NCBI GenBank assembly: GCA_947631215.1
Contig: CANRKN010000003.1
Coordinates: forward strand, 1 to 62,499
Reading direction: 5' to 3'
DNA: 62,499 nt
From: an uncultured Oscillospiraceae bacterium
GTDB taxonomy: Bacteria; Bacillota_A; Clostridia; Oscillospirales; Oscillospiraceae
In this document: in pieces, positions 55,491-62,499 of the stretch
Layout of the letters: each line of letters starts with the position of its first letter
Position numbering within the stretch: position 1 is the stretch's first letter
The notes under the pieces: generated by a model
What the model saw: only the letters and a program-made list of their open reading frames with translations
Told to the model about the DNA's origin: nothing
The model's database searches: none
Program-made: the position numbers and the translations under genes

Positions 55491-56696
55491 TTGCCCTTCT
55501 ACTACTACCAGGGCGCCTATTCCAACGGTGAGAAGGTCACCGGCACCGTGGAGGCCCCCACCCAGGCGGACGCCGTCGTGCTCATCCGCCAGAACTGCGA
55601 CACCATATTGTCCGTCAAAGAGGTCCATACCCAGCAGAAGGCGAAGGACTTCACCCCCTTCAAAAAGGTGGACCCCAAGGCCCTCAGCATCGTCTGCCAG
55701 CAGTTCTCCATCATCTTAAAGGCCGGCCTGCCCCTGGTCCAGGCGGTGGACCTGGTGTCCGGCCAGTGCCAGGACAAGGTCCTGACGAAGATACTGAAGC
55801 AGGCCTCCGAGGACGTGTCCAACGGCTGGAGCCTCTCCTACAGCCTTCAGCGGCGGGCAAAGCTCCCCACCGCCTTCGTGGAGACCATCCGCTCCGGCGA
55901 GGAGACCGGCGACCTGTCCGGCGCCTTCGCCCGTATGAGCACCTACTACGCCCGCATGGCGAAGACGAAGAGCTCCGTCTCCGGCGCCATGATCTACCCC
56001 GCCTTCGTGCTTTTGGCGGCGGTGGTGGTGGTCGTCATCATCGTGACGGTAGCCGTGCCCTCCATGACCAGCTCCTTCGCCGGCATGGGCACGGAGCTGC
56101 CCCTCCCCACCCGCATCCTCATCGGCCTGTCCGACTTCATGCAGAAGTATATCCTGCACCTCATCGTAGGGATCGCGGCGGTGGCGCTGATGATATTCCT
56201 CTGGGGCCGCACCGGCTCCGGGCATATGACCCTCTCCAAGCTGCGCCTGCGTCTGCCCGTGCTGGGCCGCATCGCCCTCATGAGCGGCGCCAGCCAGTTC
56301 GCCCACACCATGTCCGCCATGATGGCGGCGGGCACGCCCATCCTCCAGTCCCTGGACGTGGCGGGCCGGAGCATGTCCAACTACTGCATGAGCCATGAGA
56401 TACTGGCCACCATCCCCGGCGTGGAGTCGGGCAAATCCCTGGGCGAGTGCATGACCCAGGGAAAGCACCTGCCCCAGATGCTCATCCAGATGACCGCCGT
56501 GGGCGAGAGCACCGGCTCCATCGAGAGCATGCTGGGCATCATCGCGGAGTACTACGACAACGAGGTTGACACCGCCACGGCGAGAGCGCTTTCCATGCTG
56601 GAACCCATCATCATCGCCTTTCTGGCCGTCATCGTGGTGGTGCTCCTGCTGGCCATCTACCTGCCCATTTTTACGATGGAAAACGCGCTTATATAA
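55491..56696 (+). CDS. pilC: Type IV pilus inner-membrane platform protein
   Basis: 401 residues, GspF/PilC family with two homologous T2SSF domains and about three membrane spans (near 165-190, 215-235 and 370-395). FYYYQGAYSNGEKVTGTVEA is the usual N-terminus. The start is TTG at 55491 with AAAGGAG 10 bases upstream; nearby ATGs are in other frames, so the weak start is probably real and lowers expression relative to the motors. It couples PilB/PilT to the growing pilus. Confidence 0.93.
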   Translation: MPFYYYQGAYSNGEKVTGTVEAPTQADAVVLIRQNCDTILSVKEVHTQQKAKDFTPFKKVDPKALSIVCQQFSIILKAGLPLVQAVDLVSGQCQDKVLTKILKQASEDVSNGWSLSYSLQRRAKLPTAFVETIRSGEETGDLSGAFARMSTYYARMAKTKSSVSGAMIYPAFVLLAAVVVVVIIVTVAVPSMTSSFAGMGTELPLPTRILIGLSDFMQKYILHLIVGIAAVALMIFLWGRTGSGHMTLSKLRLRLPVLGRIALMSGASQFAHTMSAMMAAGTPILQSLDVAGRSMSNYCMSHEILATIPGVESGKSLGECMTQGKHLPQMLIQMTAVGESTGSIESMLGIIAEYYDNEVDTATARALSMLEPIIIAFLAVIVVVLLLAIYLPIFTMENALI

Positions 56697-56724
56697 ACTA
56701 CCACATAAAAAGGAGGAGAAAAAC

Positions 56725-57168
56725 ATGAAACGCAGAAACAACAAGGGCTTCACCCTCATCGAGATGCTCATCGTCGTGGGCATCATCGCCATCCTGGTGG
56801 CCGTCTCCATCCCCATGGTCAACAGCTCCCTGGAGAAGACCAGAGTAGCCACCGACATGGCCAACGAGCGGGCCGCCATCGCCGAATCTATGATCATGTA
56901 TCTCAGCGGGGAGATGCACGGTTACGGAGGTAAACAAATGTACTATGATGCTGAGCATGGTACCATTGTTCCTGATGATGTGGATGTTGACCTAACACCA
57001 TATGGACAGTGTTCAGGTCATAAAAATGGCGTCATTTGGATCATGGTCACTGAAGAAGGGACGCCATACCTCATGTGGGCCCATTACCAAACCGGCAAAA
57101 GCGTTGACAATCCTCACCCTGACCTTGAAGGCCACGATTTTATCGAATATTCGTCTAAAAGTCCCTGA
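56725..57168 (+). CDS. pilA: Major-type pilin 1
   Basis: 147 residues. Leader MKRRNNKG, then FTLIEMLIVVGIIAILVAVSIPMV, a perfect class III signal with Phe1 and Glu5. A very strong AAGGAGGAG site lies 8 bases upstream. The helix half is encoded with GC-rich codons and is nearly identical to the next gene. The C-terminal half (from about residue 65) switches to AT-richer codons and is unrelated to that of the neighbour. No obvious disulfide pair (one Cys). Either this or the next is the main fibre subunit. Confidence 0.93.
   Translation: MKRRNNKGFTLIEMLIVVGIIAILVAVSIPMVNSSLEKTRVATDMANERAAIAESMIMYLSGEMHGYGGKQMYYDAEHGTIVPDDVDVDLTPYGQCSGHKNGVIWIMVTEEGTPYLMWAHYQTGKSVDNPHPDLEGHDFIEYSSKSP
56743..56838 (+). 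repeat. Pilin N-terminal repeat, copy 1
   Basis: 96 bases, 94 of them identical to 57261-57356. It covers the codons for the mature N-terminal helix. The upstream leader with its AGGAGG site is also similar in the two copies. Confidence 0.95.
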
Positions 57169-57239
57169 TCCGTTGAGTCCGCGGCGCGACCCGGCCGCGC
57201 TCATATATAAACTTCCATAAAGGAGGAACAAAAAAGCAC

Positions 57240-57689
57240 ATGCAGAAAATGAAGAGCAAGAAGGGCTTTACCCTCATCGAGATGCTCATCGTCGTGGGCA
57301 TCATCGCCATCCTGGTGGCCGTGTCCATCCCCATGGTCAACAGCTCCCTGGAGAAGGCCCGCCGGGCCACCGATGCCGCCAACGAGCGCGCCGCCAAGGC
57401 CGAGTTCACCATCAAATACCTATCCGAAAATGACTTCCCGACAAGCACTGATAACACCAAAGCAACCCACGTATACGACGCGGCTTCCGGCGATCTCAAA
57501 ACAGATGATTCTGTTGCAGCTTATGGCAAATCCGATGGCAAAACCACTATGGCCCTCTATGGCTGCGTTGATAAGGACGGCGGCGTTCACCTTACCTGGG
57601 GTAACGAAAAAACCAAACCTGAAAACGTGACTATAGCTAACAACCTCATCGGCATCGAAGTCGACAAGGCGCCCGCTGTCACTGGCTGA
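57240..57689 (+). CDS. Major-type pilin 2
   Basis: 149 residues. Leader MQKMKSKKG and then the same 26-residue helix as pilin 1, followed by ARRATDAANERAAKAEFTIKYLSEN and a different C-terminal domain (TKATHVYDAASGDLKT, KTTMALYGCVDKDGGVHLTWG). AAAGGAGG lies 13 bases before the ATG, longer than ideal. The 71-base gap from pilin 1 contains an imperfect GC hairpin (about 57180-57201). Tandem duplicates with divergent heads suggest alternative or mixed fibres. Confidence 0.92.
   Translation: MQKMKSKKGFTLIEMLIVVGIIAILVAVSIPMVNSSLEKARRATDAANERAAKAEFTIKYLSENDFPTSTDNTKATHVYDAASGDLKTDDSVAAYGKSDGKTTMALYGCVDKDGGVHLTWGNEKTKPENVTIANNLIGIEVDKAPAVTG
57261..57356 (+). repeat. Pilin N-terminal repeat, copy 2
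   Basis: Second copy of the 96-base direct repeat at 56743-56838, with two mismatches, both silent (TTC/TTT and GTC/GTG). Confidence 0.95.
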
Positions 57690-57766
57690 TCCCCTGTCGC
57701 ACACGTAACCGACACACATAACGCCCCGGGGCCCGATGGGTCTACGGCCCCGGACAACGGATACGA

Positions 57767-57797
57767 CCCGGCTGGCGGCTTTATGCCGCCAGTCCGG
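57767..57797 (+). terminator. Hairpin between pilin 2 and prepilin peptidase genes
   Basis: The 189-base gap 57690-57878 holds a stem CCCGG-CTGGCGGC/GCCGCCAG-T-CCGGG with a TTTAT loop and no strong U-tract. It may stabilise abundant pilin mRNA at its 3' end and limit read-through to the assembly genes. Other GC-rich pairings lie just upstream (GGGTC/GACCC). Confidence 0.55.
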
Positions 57798-57878
57798 GCC
57801 GGCCCTATTATTCGCCTTTGAGTCTCCGCCAAGGCGCTTGACGGAGCGTCAAGGGCAAAGGAAAGGATACCTTTTTTC

Positions 57879-58700
57879 ATGGAGCATGTACACGACCACA
57901 CCTTCTGGGAGATGGTCACCGAGACCCTGACCTACCCGGGCCTCCGCCCCCTGCTGGCCCTGTGGCTGGGGGTGCTGGGGGCGGTCATGGGCAGTTTCCT
58001 GGACTGCGCCGCCTCCCGCCGTGGCACCGGCCGCTCGGTCCTGAAAGGCCGCTCCCAGTGCGATTCCTGCGGCCATGTTCTCGCCGCCTGGGAGATGATA
58101 CCCCTCTTAAGCTGGCCCCTCTTCCGGGGGACCTGCCGCCACTGCGGGGCCCACATCCCGGTGGAGTGCTGGCTGGCGGAAATAGCGGGCGCGGCCGCTT
58201 TCGCCGCATTGGCTCTCGCCATCGGCGGGTCCTGGGAGCTTCTCATGTGGCTCATTCTGGCGGCACTCTTATTGGAGCTTTCCCTCATCGACGCCCGGGA
58301 GCAGATCATCCCCGACGGGCTCCTCATCGCCGCGGCCGCGGTGCGGCTGGTCTTCTGGGCCATAGAGGGCTTCTCCCTCCCCGTCCTGGGGCAGATGGCC
58401 ATCGGGGCGCTCTCCATCAGCGTGCCGCTGCTGCTCCTCTCCCTCCTGATGGACAAGGTCCTGGGCCGGGAGAGCATGGGCGGCGGGGACATCAAGCTCA
58501 TGGCGGTGCTGGGGCTCTGGTTCCCCTGGCAGCAGATGATATTCCTGCTCCTGGCCTCCTGCCTGGTGGGCATTATAGGCGGGCTCATCACCGCGAAGCG
58601 GGGCAGGGCCTTCCCCTTCGGGCCCTACATCGCCCTGGGGGCGCTCATCACCCGCCTGGCGGGCGGCCCGGTCCTGGGCTGGTATCTGGGCCTTTTCTGA
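57879..58700 (+). CDS. pilD: Prepilin peptidase/N-methyltransferase
   Basis: 273 residues, polytopic membrane aspartic protease that removes prepilin leaders and methylates residue 1. The N-terminal cytoplasmic domain has GSFLDCAASR and the zinc pair CDSC...CRHC. Catalytic Asp residues are in SLIDAREQIIPDG and MGGGDIKLMAVLG. The ribosome site AAAGG lies in a possible AAAGG-ATA-CCTTT stem, so translation may be restrained. Needed to process all six prepilins here. Confidence 0.94.
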   Translation: MEHVHDHTFWEMVTETLTYPGLRPLLALWLGVLGAVMGSFLDCAASRRGTGRSVLKGRSQCDSCGHVLAAWEMIPLLSWPLFRGTCRHCGAHIPVECWLAEIAGAAAFAALALAIGGSWELLMWLILAALLLELSLIDAREQIIPDGLLIAAAAVRLVFWAIEGFSLPVLGQMAIGALSISVPLLLLSLLMDKVLGRESMGGGDIKLMAVLGLWFPWQQMIFLLLASCLVGIIGGLITAKRGRAFPFGPYIALGALITRLAGGPVLGWYLGLF

Positions 58701-58722
58701 ACGATTCATTGGAGGTGCTTTT

Positions 58723-59712
58723 ATGGGCACAAAGCTGGGCTTTGACATAGGTAACAGCAGCGTGAAGATCGCCGCTGTCAGCGGCGGAAAGATCACCGTG
58801 CACCAGATACGCATGCCGGACAACATGATGACCGACGGCGAGATCGCCATGCCCAACGGCTTTTCCGACTTCCTCCGCCGGGAGATGAAGGCCCGGAAGA
58901 TCAAGGGCAGGGAGTGCGCCCTGGTCTTCCCCGCCCGGCAGGCCATATGCCGCTTTCTCGCCATGCCCAGGATGACGAAGGAGCAGCTGGCCCTGAACCT
59001 GCCCTATGAATTCTCCGAGTTCGTGGAGAACGACCCGGACAAGTTCGTCTATGACTACGCCATGTGTGCCCCCGACGAGAGCGACGACGAGGAGCAGATG
59101 TATATGATGGCCGCGGCGGCCTCCAAGGACCGCATCACCCAGTATATCCGCATCTTCTCCGGCGCGGGGCTGAAGCTGAAGACCCTCCTGCCCGTGGAGA
59201 TGAGCCTCATGCGCCTGGTGGCAGGCTACCGTGGCAGGGACCCGGAGAACCGGCCCCATGAGTACTGCTTCGTGAACCTGGGCCGGAACGCGATGGTCAT
59301 CACCATCATCAAAAACGACCGCATCCGCGCCGCCCGGCAGATCGAGATGGGCTGCAATATCATCGACGACGCCATCGCCGATATGATGGGCGTGGACCCC
59401 TTCCTGGCCGGGACGTATAAGTACAACAACTTCCAGGGCGTGCTGGACACGCCCCAGTGCGCCGAGGCCTATCAGCGCCTCGCCGTGGAGATACAGCGGG
59501 TTTTGAACTTCTACCGCTTCAACTACCGGGACAGCGAGCTTTCCGGCATATACCTCCTGGGCGGCGGCGCCGCCATCCGCCAGCTCACCGACGTGGTAGA
59601 GGAGATGACGGAGATGCCCGCGCTGCCCCTCAACGAACTGATGAACGCCCCCGGCCTGGACCAGGCCAGCGCCGTCCAGGGCGCTCTGGCCATTGGCATG
59701 GCCATCGGCTGA
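58723..59712 (+). CDS. pilM: Type IV pilus assembly protein PilM-like
   Basis: 329 residues, actin-like ATPase of the pilus inner-membrane complex. LGFDIGNSSVKIAAV is phosphate 1, and ISIYLLGGGAAIRQL-type residues near the end (SGIYLLGGGAAIRQLTDV) form the adenosine motif. In other systems PilM binds the N-terminus of PilN and PilB. GGAGG lies 8 bases before the ATG, 22 bases after pilD. Confidence 0.88.
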   Translation: MGTKLGFDIGNSSVKIAAVSGGKITVHQIRMPDNMMTDGEIAMPNGFSDFLRREMKARKIKGRECALVFPARQAICRFLAMPRMTKEQLALNLPYEFSEFVENDPDKFVYDYAMCAPDESDDEEQMYMMAAAASKDRITQYIRIFSGAGLKLKTLLPVEMSLMRLVAGYRGRDPENRPHEYCFVNLGRNAMVITIIKNDRIRAARQIEMGCNIIDDAIADMMGVDPFLAGTYKYNNFQGVLDTPQCAEAYQRLAVEIQRVLNFYRFNYRDSELSGIYLLGGGAAIRQLTDVVEEMTEMPALPLNELMNAPGLDQASAVQGALAIGMAIG

Positions 59713-59725
59713 AAGGAGGCGGAGT

Positions 59726-60310
59726 ATGGCAAAGGAAAAGAAAGTGGTCCTGCCGGATAAGCGGACCATGAACCTCTATTATAAGCCGGACAAGACCACC
59801 CGCCCCGCCACCATCGCGCTGTACGTGCTGTTCGCGCTGTCGCTGCTGCTGGCCGCGGCCAAGTTCGGCGTGTATGACCTGCTGATGAAGCTGGACGAGA
59901 CCCAGTCGGAACTTGCCCGCACCCAGGCCACCGAGCAGCAGTACGCCATGCAGCTCACCGACTACGACGACGTGCTGCACCAGTACCACCTCTATAACGC
60001 CACCGACGACGAGAAGAACACCACCGACCGCATGGAGATCCTGGACATGCTGGAAAGCCTCGTCCGCTCCCGGGCGGATGTGGTGAGCTACTCCATCGCC
60101 GGGCCCACCGTGTCCTTCCAAATGTCCGGTATCACCCTGGGCGAGTCCGCCGAGATCATCCGCTCTCTGCGGGAGAGCCCCCTGGTGGCCACCGCCAGCG
60201 TGAATACCGCCGCCACCGAGGGAAATGAGAACGCGGACCCAGACGACCCCAATATGCCCGTCACCGCGACGGTGACCATCACCCTGGCAAAGGAGGCGGG
60301 TATAAAATGA
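59726..60310 (+). CDS. pilN: Type IV pilus assembly protein PilN-like
   Basis: 194 residues. A cytoplasmic N-terminus (with KRTMNLYYKPDK, the PilM-binding position) is followed by one membrane helix (about 28-48), a coiled coil (about 52-75) and a ferredoxin-like periplasmic-type domain. The start at 59726 has AAAGGAGG upstream; a longer frame overlaps pilM. It ends with an ATGA overlap into the next gene, as PilN/PilO pairs usually do. Confidence 0.82.
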   Translation: MAKEKKVVLPDKRTMNLYYKPDKTTRPATIALYVLFALSLLLAAAKFGVYDLLMKLDETQSELARTQATEQQYAMQLTDYDDVLHQYHLYNATDDEKNTTDRMEILDMLESLVRSRADVVSYSIAGPTVSFQMSGITLGESAEIIRSLRESPLVATASVNTAATEGNENADPDDPNMPVTATVTITLAKEAGIK

Positions 60311-61359
60311 GAAGAACGCTCAGCCCCCGGGAGACCGCCCTTCTGATACTGCTCATCGTGCTGGCGCTGGGCAGCGCCTATTACATGTTCTTCTATATGC
60401 CCACCACCGAGCAGATCGACTTGACTCAGAACAGCATCTATACCACCCAGGACCTGATATCCGCTGACCAGCTCCGCCTGGCCCAGAAGCAGCAGATGCA
60501 GGAGGAGCTGGACGCCATCTTCGCCGCCGACCCGGACCCGGTGTCCATGGCCCCCTACGATAACAGCCGCAACGTGATGCACGAGCTGAACGCCATATTG
60601 GAAAACACCCAGGACTACTCCCTCTCCTTCGCCTCCGTGAACGTGGACAGCGACAGCGACGTAGTCCGGCGGAACATCTCCCTGACCTACACAAGCTCCG
60701 GCTACAGCGCCGCCCTGGATATCCTGCAAAAGCTCCATGACAGCCAGTACCGCTGCCTTCTGAATAATGTGAGCATCGCCCTGAAGCCCCGCTCCCATGA
60801 GGGCGGCTGGTGGTACAACGTGCTCATGGACTCCGTGGACAGCGTGCCCGATACGAACGCCACGGACGAGTACTCCGACGTGACCGTGACCGCCACCCTC
60901 ACCTTCTTTGAGTACACCGACGGGACCGTAGAGCCCGGCGCCGACAACGCCGTGCAGTGGCAGGCGCCCACCCAGGAGACGACCTATACAGGCCCCGAGG
61001 TGCCCCACGTAGAAGAGGGCTATACCGGCTGGATGCAGAACCGGGACGGGCTATACTTCTACTTCCGGAACGGCCAGATGGTCGCCGACGAGTGGATCAC
61101 CGGCGCCTATGGCCAGTGGTACTATATCCAGCTCAACGGCGTCATGGCCACCGGCTTCACCTACGTCAGCAACGCTTCCAGCTCCGGCTTCTTCTACTTC
61201 GCCGCCGAGGGCAATGACGTGGGCGCCATGCTCACCGGCTGGCAGACCATCAGCGAGGGCAACTCCGGCTGGTTCGAGACCGCCCATAACGGCCACTACG
61301 GCGCCTGCACCTATACCGACGCCTGGGGCGACTTCGTGAACTACCGCCCCGTGGTCTGA
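60307..61359 (+). CDS. pilO: PilO-like protein fused to cell-wall-binding repeats
   Basis: 350 residues. The first part is PilO-like by position and build: short cytoplasmic start MRRTLSPRE, one membrane helix (about 12-32), a coiled coil and a ferredoxin-like domain to about residue 205. A Thr/Pro/Glu linker follows. Residues about 237-345 contain aromatic repeats of choline-binding (CW) type: GWMQNRDGLYFYFRNGQMVADEWI, GQWYYIQLNGVMATGF and GWFETAHNGHYG. Such repeats bind wall teichoic acid or glycan in Gram-positives. This fusion would tie the assembly platform to the wall. Last gene of the operon. Confidence 0.82.
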   Translation: MRRTLSPRETALLILLIVLALGSAYYMFFYMPTTEQIDLTQNSIYTTQDLISADQLRLAQKQQMQEELDAIFAADPDPVSMAPYDNSRNVMHELNAILENTQDYSLSFASVNVDSDSDVVRRNISLTYTSSGYSAALDILQKLHDSQYRCLLNNVSIALKPRSHEGGWWYNVLMDSVDSVPDTNATDEYSDVTVTATLTFFEYTDGTVEPGADNAVQWQAPTQETTYTGPEVPHVEEGYTGWMQNRDGLYFYFRNGQMVADEWITGAYGQWYYIQLNGVMATGFTYVSNASSSGFFYFAAEGNDVGAMLTGWQTISEGNSGWFETAHNGHYGACTYTDAWGDFVNYRPVV

Positions 61360-61372
61360 CACAGAACAAAAA

Positions 61373-61404
61373 TATCCCGGCCCGGTGAAAACCGGGTCGG
61401 GTAT
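61373..61404. terminator. Bidirectional terminator between pilus operon and rfbA
   Basis: Stem CCCG-G-CCCGGT with ACCGGG-T-CGGG, GAAA tetraloop (61376-61401), extended by AT pairs. The minus-strand exit ATATTTTTGTT is U-rich and the plus-strand exit TATTTCTTATGTTTT is moderately so; it serves both convergent units. Confidence 0.85.
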
Positions 61405-61421
61405 TTCTTATGTTTTGTGCG

Positions 61422-62297
61422 TCACAGGCCGTCGCCCTCCGCGATCTCCTTCAGATACTGGCCGTAGGCCGTCTTTTCCAGCGGCGCCGCCAGGCGCAGC
61501 AACTGTTCCCGGTCGATGAAGCCCTTCCGCCAGGCAATCTCCTCGATGCAGGATACGTAGAGGCCCTGCCGCTTCTGGATGATGTTCACGAACTGGGCAG
61601 CCTCCTGGAGCCCGTCGTATGTACCGGTGTCCAGCCACGCCATGCCCCGGAAGAACTTTACCGCGTGAAGCTGCCCCCGGCGCAGGTATTCCTGGTTCAC
61701 CGCCGTGATCTCCAGCTCCCCCCTTGCGGAGGGCTTTATCGTTTTGGCGATGTCCACCACCTGGCTGTCGTAAAAGTAGAGCCCCGGCACCGCGTATTTG
61801 CTTTTGGGTCGCCTGGGCTTCTCCTCCAGGGAGAGCACCTTCCCGTCCTTATCGAACTCCACCACGCCGAAGTCAGATGGGTCGTGGACCGGATAGCCGA
61901 ACACCACCGCCCCCTCCTTCACGTCCGTGGCCTTGCGCAGGAAGGAGGAAAAGCCGCTGCCGTAGAAGATGTTGTCTCCCAGTATCAGCGCCACCCGGTC
62001 CCCGGCGATGAACGGTTCGCCGATGATGAACGCCTCGGCCAGGCCGTTGGGCTTGTCCTGCTCGGCATAGGTGAAGCGCATGCCCAGCTGGGTCCCGTCC
62101 CCCAGTATCTCCTGAAAGGCGGGCAGGTCCCGGGGCGTGGAGATGATGAGCACCTCCCGTATCCCCGCCAGCATCAGCGTGGACAGCGGGTAGTAGATCA
62201 TGGGCTTGTCATATATGGCCAGGGCCTGCTTTGATATGCCCTTGGTGATGGGGTACAGCCGGGTGCCATACCCGCCGGCTAAAATGATACCTTTCAT
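61422..62297 (-). CDS. rfbA: Glucose-1-phosphate thymidylyltransferase
   Basis: Makes dTDP-glucose from dTTP and glucose-1-phosphate, first step to dTDP-rhamnose and related surface sugars. 291 residues from the ATG at 62297. [18 protein letters not shown] is the nucleotide-binding signature; [26 protein letters not shown] and [10 protein letters not shown] are typical of RmlA. A GGAGGGAG site lies about 11 bases upstream. An in-frame ATG 15 codons earlier overlaps the promoter leader and is less likely. rfbB-D are not in the window; the locus may continue beyond the right end or elsewhere. Confidence 0.95.
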   Translation of the reverse strand: MKGIILAGGYGTRLYPITKGISKQALAIYDKPMIYYPLSTLMLAGIREVLIISTPRDLPAFQEILGDGTQLGMRFTYAEQDKPNGLAEAFIIGEPFIAGDRVALILGDNIFYGSGFSSFLRKATDVKEGAVVFGYPVHDPSDFGVVEFDKDGKVLSLEEKPRRPKSKYAVPGLYFYDSQVVDIAKTIKPSARGELEITAVNQEYLRRGQLHAVKFFRGMAWLDTGTYDGLQEAAQFVNIIQKRQGLYVSCIEEIAWRKGFIDREQLLRLAAPLEKTAYGQYLKEIAEGDGL

Positions 62298-62343
62298 GGG
62301 CAAGCAGCTCCCTCCGTTCCGCTCTTTCTCCGAGGTCTCCACA

Positions 62344-62372
62344 ATGATACCCTATTTAGTAGGGGTTGTCAA
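62344..62372 (-). promoter_or_regulatory. Promoter of rfbA
   Basis: TTGACA (62372-62367) and TATCAT (62349-62344), spacer 17 bases, minus strand, about 40 bases before the ATG. Nothing else recognisable lies between 62373 and the window end. Confidence 0.8.
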
Positions 62373-62499
62373 TCGCTGTACGCCCGTGAAAGCAATTGTG
62401 CAAGGGGCTTATCCCGGCCTGGCAAATAATGAGGTGTGATAGCGATAGCGGCAAAAAGCTAATAAAATCAATGGTTTTGCGGACAGCGGATAGACAGGG

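Noticed and set aside
57169..57239. Terminator between the two pilin genes
   Set aside because: An imperfect GC hairpin is present near 57180-57201 but without a U-tract; too weak to call.
1..62499. Mobile elements, prophage or CRISPR
   Set aside because: No transposase, integrase, terminal repeats or regularly spaced repeats were found; the only long direct repeat is the pilin helix pair.

Overview
The window looks like chromosomal DNA of a GC-rich, low-oxygen gut Firmicute, most likely a Clostridia/Oscillospiraceae-type organism. The evidence is strong AGGAGG ribosome sites, TTGACA/TATAAT promoters, a [4Fe-4S]-type PurF, a fused PurL, a Gram-positive type IV pilus cluster without a secretin, sortase-like anchors and choline-binding-type cell-wall repeats. 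No transposase, integrase, phage gene or CRISPR array was seen.

Layout. (1) 99-5332, minus: a solute-binding protein, two CUT1 permeases and a GH112 galacto-N-biose/lacto-N-biose phosphorylase, i.e. uptake and phosphorolysis of mucin or milk disaccharides. A divergent AraC-type regulator and an S51 peptidase follow (5555-7117). (2) 7169-15111, minus: a GH13 alpha-glycosidase; carAB behind a promoter, a 54-codon leader ORF and an attenuator-like terminator; an iron-sulfur flavoprotein-like reductase; 5-formyl-THF cyclo-ligase; and two tRNA-Ser genes. (3) 15255-20535: an ABC-F ATPase with one degenerate ATP site, then an SGNH hydrolase, a TrmH-family methyltransferase and a UvrD/PcrA-like helicase. 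(4) 20690-36703, minus: one long purine operon, purE-C-F-M-N-purO-purH-(MutS-like)-D-L-guaB-fhs, led by a ZTP riboswitch. IMP formation is split between a formyltransferase-only PurH and a separate PurO-type cyclohydrolase, and fhs at the far end supplies the 10-formyl-THF whose shortage the riboswitch would sense. (5) 37012-43451, minus: a 1,789-residue secreted M60 (mucinase-type) metalloprotease with a dockerin-like module, followed by a small wall-anchored protein whose globular domain resembles a cohesin. (6) 43930-61359, plus: a type IV pilus operon with four minor prepilins (the first a 2,341-residue giant), PilB, PilT, PilC, two major pilins, prepilin peptidase, PilM, PilN and a PilO fused to cell-wall-binding repeats. 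(7) 61422-62297, minus: rfbA, probably the start of a dTDP-sugar locus continuing off the right edge.

How they may work together. Regions 1, 5 and 6 fit a mucus-associated lifestyle: a mucin protease held at the surface, an importer and phosphorylase for mucin-type disaccharides, and a pilus that may carry a huge adhesin. The most unusual item is the giant modular prepilin with GLUG-type repeats. It sits in a minor-pilin operon whose extension ATPase carries both halves of an MshEN c-di-GMP-binding motif. Functions are read from sequence motifs only; no database search was possible.
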